Of a DNA stretch of 21,721 nt, positions 20,611 to 21,721 are shown piece by piece. The notes beneath the pieces are model-generated. The model saw nothing but the letters and a program-made list of their open reading frames with translations, was not told the origin of the DNA and ran no database searches. Position numbers and translations under genes: made by a program. This stretch comes from Omnitrophica bacterium RIFCSPLOWO2_01_FULL_45_10b (lineage in GTDB: Bacteria; Omnitrophota; Omnitrophia; Omnitrophales; Danuiimicrobiaceae): contig MHFM01000009.1 in assembly GCA_001804205.1 (NCBI GenBank), positions 1 to 21,721 of the forward strand, written 5' to 3'. The stretch's first letter is position 1, and every line of letters begins with the position of its first letter.

Positions 20611-21645
20611 ATGACCAAAGACATTTCACGATACCACAGACAATATTTATTTCAAAAGATTGGCGAAGAAGGCCAGCGCAAGTTATCGGCAAGCCGAATC
20701 GCCATTATCGGATGCGGTGCGCTTGGAACTGTTTTAATCAATACGCTTGCACGAGCGGGCGTGGGTTTTATTCGAGTTGTCGATCGCGATTTTATTGAGC
20801 TCAATAACCTCCAGAGACAAGTTCTTTTCGACGAAGATGATATTAAGGAAAACCTTCCGAAAGCAATCGCCGCGGAACGGAAAGTGAAACGGATTAATTC
20901 CACCATCAAATTTGAAGCTGTTGTTTCCGATGTTAATTTCACCAATATCGAACAATTCATTAAAGACGTCGATTTGGTATTGGACGGCACGGACAATTTT
21001 GAAACCCGTTTTTTAATGAATGATGCCTGTGTCAAATTAGGGAAGCCTTGGATCTATGGAGCGGTGATCGGAAGCCACGGCTTAACAATGACCATCATTC
21101 CCGGTGAAACACCGTGCCTGCGTTGCGTTTTCGAATCCGCACCTCCTCCGGAATTAACGCCGACATGTGATACTGCCGGGATTATTGCGCCCGCTTCCGT
21201 TGTTATCGCTTCACTTGAATCTACCGAGGCGATCAAATTTTTGAGCGGGAATAAGAAAGATCTAAACCGGTCGCTTTATAGTTACGATGTATGGACGCGC
21301 GAAGCCAAATCCTTCCGGCTTGAAGGTTTGCGTGAGGCAACGGATTGTCCGACATGCAAAAGCCGCAATTTTGAATTTCTTACGGGAGATAAAACGCCGA
21401 AAACGACCACACTTTGCGGACGCAATGCCGTTCAAATTACGCGCTCAGATCGTATCAAACTGGATTTTAAGGAACTTGCCCATCGGTTTGAGAAAGTAGG
21501 AGAAGCGAAATTTAATCCTTTTATGTTTCAAGCCAAAGTGGATGGTTACGAATTTACCATTTTCCCGGATGGGCGCGCGATCATCAAAGGAACAAATGAT
21601 CCCGCACAAGCCAAGACCATTTATTCAAAGTACATCGGAGTGTAA
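20611..21645 (+). CDS. ThiF/MoeB/HesA family adenylyltransferase
   Basis: A 344-residue E1-like enzyme that adenylates the C-terminal glycine of a ubiquitin-like sulfur carrier (ThiS or MoaD). It has the nucleotide loop IIGCGALG (32-39), VVDRDFIELNNLQRQVLF, LDGTDNFETRFLMND, a zinc site made of CLRC and CPTC, and PTCDTAGIIAPASVVIASLEATE-like sequence. Residues from about 268 (CGRNAVQI) to the end form an extra domain seen in some ThiF proteins in place of rhodanese. ThiF and MoeB cannot be separated by sequence alone; thiC in the window slightly favours thiamine. The ATG directly abuts the GIY-YIG element, with no ribosome site, so the native leader may have been interrupted. Confidence 0.9.
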   Translation: MTKDISRYHRQYLFQKIGEEGQRKLSASRIAIIGCGALGTVLINTLARAGVGFIRVVDRDFIELNNLQRQVLFDEDDIKENLPKAIAAERKVKRINSTIKFEAVVSDVNFTNIEQFIKDVDLVLDGTDNFETRFLMNDACVKLGKPWIYGAVIGSHGLTMTIIPGETPCLRCVFESAPPPELTPTCDTAGIIAPASVVIASLESTEAIKFLSGNKKDLNRSLYSYDVWTREAKSFRLEGLREATDCPTCKSRNFEFLTGDKTPKTTTLCGRNAVQITRSDRIKLDFKELAHRFEKVGEAKFNPFMFQAKVDGYEFTIFPDGRAIIKGTNDPAQAKTIYSKYIGV

Positions 21646-21654
21646 TATGCTAAA

Positions 21655-21721
21655 CGTCATTGCGAGGCAATGTTCTAAGTGTAGCCGAAGCAATCTCAGA
21701 TCCCAGGGATTGCTTCGTCCC
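21655..21721. repeat. GTCATTGCGAG-type repeat, cut by the window end
   Basis: CGTCATTGCGAGG followed by GAAGCAATCT and GGGATTGCTTCG is the left and central part of the repeat seen at 2957-3036; the closing arm lies beyond the window. An ATG at 21648 opens a frame through the repeat to the end of the window, so it may supply the first codons of a next gene, but nothing recognisable is encoded yet. Confidence 0.75.

Noticed and set aside
21648..21721. Start of another gene after thiF/moeB
   Set aside because: The frame is open but runs only through repeat sequence up to the window end, so nothing can be assigned.

Overview
The window (about 44% G+C by eye) looks like a chromosome segment of a Gram-negative, probably anaerobic or microaerophilic bacterium from a poorly sampled lineage. 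A signal-peptide-bearing porin indicates an outer membrane, mqnE plus mqnC indicate menaquinone made by the futalosine route, and an AhbA-AhbB fusion indicates heme or heme d1 made from siroheme. The density of palindromic repeats resembles candidate phyla such as Omnitrophota, but that placement is a guess.

Layout. (1) 1-1047: the end of a first pstB and a phoU. (2) 1228-1758, minus strand: a small secreted protein with two dockerin-like calcium loops. (3) 1959-10369, plus strand: a compact cofactor cluster of aldo/keto reductase, ahbAB fusion, glutaredoxin-like gene, thiC, nadA, ispG, mqnE and mqnC; several genes overlap, and five consecutive enzymes need a [4Fe-4S] cluster. (4) 10433-19355, plus strand: phosphate regulon of phoB, phoR, three small unknown genes, a porin, pstS, pstC, pstA, pstB and a second phoU. 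Direct repeats with 11-bp period resembling PhoP/PhoB boxes lie before the small genes and before pstS, and a strong hairpin terminator separates pstS from pstC. (5) 19357-19728, minus strand: queF. (6) 19729-20305: no protein gene; it holds nested palindromes, a candidate small RNA with promoter and terminator, and the left end of a small putative mobile element. (7) 20230-20610: that element, a 76-residue GIY-YIG nuclease gene sitting exactly between two inverted, structured ends. (8) 20611-21645: a ThiF/MoeB-type adenylyltransferase, followed by a further repeat.

The most distinctive content is the palindromic DNA. At least four different kinds are present: GTCATCCTGAG-type and GTCATTGCGAG-type repeats, multi-arm cloverleaf-like elements, and the structured ends of the GIY-YIG element. 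Several are inserted in frame: they encode the ends of the aldo/keto reductase, ThiC and IspG, and one with three hairpin arms sits inside mqnC with a short target duplication. The GIY-YIG unit resembles in layout the REP/RAYT pairing of a nuclease with hairpin ends, but with an unrelated nuclease; I know of no described system of this form and regard it as the best candidate for something new here.
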